Positions 63,071-64,000 of a stretch of 64,000 nt of DNA are shown in pieces. A program made the position numbers and the translations under genes. Every line of letters starts with the position of its first letter. Position 1 is the first letter of the stretch. The stretch lies in assembly GCA_942159475.1 (NCBI GenBank), contig OW804096.1, forward strand, positions 126,284,941-126,348,940, in the 5' to 3' direction. The stretch is from Sthenelais limicola (taxonomy: Eukaryota; Annelida; Polychaeta; Phyllodocida; Sigalionidae). The notes beneath the pieces are model-generated. The model made no database searches, was not told the DNA's origin, and worked only from the letters and a program-made list of their open reading frames with translations.

Positions 63071-64000
63071 TCCGCTGAAATCAGTGTTTAATCGTGAACT
63101 TTGGATCAAGCTTTCTTTCAGTGAATATATAGGAATATATGTTTCTATAAGGTTAGTGTTGTTTCGTGTTGGTAAAATCTTTCTTCAAAGGTGTACAATA
63201 ACTACACTTCGATAAATCGCCTCGTACACTCATCAAACACACCTAATGAGAAATTGCTTTGCTATGGTACTTTGGTATGTTAAGGATCCTATATAAGTGA
63301 ATAATTAGTGCTTAAAATTTAAAAAACATCCTTGTGTGGATAGGCTCATACGTCTTTGATCACTTGGGTGGTAGAATAGAGTATTTTGTAAATAAAATCT
63401 CAGATAATCTTGTCCCTGTGAGAAATGCAATTTATACTGGGATAGGCTATAAACAAATCAATTTCATGAGCCATGCCATTGAGCCAATAAGAACGCATGA
63501 ATACACGTAGGCTTTTCTGTATTCTCTATTTGCCTTTTCGCTGAGGAGGAATACTGGGTAAATAACACAGAACCTCGGTCATTTTTACCTTGAGGAAAAT
63601 GCATCCATTCTGGTAACTGATAAGCTGGTTTACACGGCAAGCATCTTTCCAACGAGGTTATTTACCATGCAATGAGATGCAGCCGTGTCCAGTTTTAATG
63701 ACCAGCATAAAATCCTGCGGCACAGCATCACATCACCTGAATTTTAAGCGATTTATGAGCACCTTGGTCTACGCTCCGGATCTGACTCTGGAACTGGAAT
63801 ATGGACCGCTTGCAAATGGGCCTGAGTCAGTGGCAGAGAGGAACTAATCAAGGCCCTAGTTTTATAGGCTCCAGTTTCCATACCTTTTCTATATTTTGGG
63901 TCATGTAGGAGAATATAAGAGATATGTGTAGCTAGCTCAAGGGTAGATAGATGTGAGCAAAGTATATGGTATCTATACAATGCGAATCCGTTCAATAGAT

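Larger units (their letters stand above)
42511..64000. other. Region upstream of the split gene; no identified gene
   Basis: The stretch holds only weak exon candidates (43030, 46480, 57022, 58675) and the repeats listed separately. Longer ORFs such as 44919-45206, 47262-47582, 50994-51326, 52015-52365 and 57740-57967 lack motifs or splice support. No core promoter could be assigned. Confidence 0.4.

Noticed and set aside
1..64000. CRISPR arrays, operons or bacterial-style gene clusters
   Set aside because: No regularly spaced identical repeats and no adjacent long ORFs; splice-bounded exons indicate a eukaryotic genome.

Overview
This is a eukaryotic nuclear window, most likely from a marine invertebrate animal. 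It is AT-rich and intron-rich, contains GT/AG-bounded exons and decayed transposons, and lacks prokaryotic-style packed genes. The species cannot be fixed from the sequence alone.

The main host content is one minus-strand gene in widely spaced exons. A first coding exon (42176-42510) is followed by an intron of about 31.6 kb, a second exon (10377-10541), a 3.8-kb intron and a third exon (6398-6588). All three have convincing splice signals and their phases join without a shift, giving 220 residues plus one split codon. The product has a Ser-Pro-rich N-terminus and then an alpha/beta-looking domain that I do not recognise by name. The 3' end was not found with certainty; 2052-2239 is a weak terminal-exon candidate. 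A possible 5' untranslated exon lies at 46480-46540.

The large first intron carries the only long ORF, an apparently intact 947-aa endonuclease/reverse-transcriptase protein of a CR1/jockey-group non-LTR retrotransposon (28454-31297), antisense to the host gene. A decayed reverse transcriptase remnant that has lost its catalytic YADD block lies at 13310-14090 on the minus strand. Around these are several non-autonomous elements defined by terminal inverted repeats: 319-427, 3107-3347 and its sister copy 33570-33810, 15746-15944, 33078-33232 with a relative at 53420-53494, and 40350-40710.

A compact repeat cluster at 21448-21889 combines a palindromic array, a paired YY1-like hairpin, AGATCT palindromes and a 36-bp tandem repeat, about 250 bp from a well-bounded plus-strand candidate exon (21091-21204). 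The right end (42.5-64 kb) holds no gene I can name. It has two or three plus-strand exon candidates, a roughly 100-bp direct repeat at about 61.4 and 62.9 kb, and a near-perfect 52-bp-arm hairpin (62963-63070) that looks inserted into one repeat copy. Most remaining short ORFs appear to be chance open frames.
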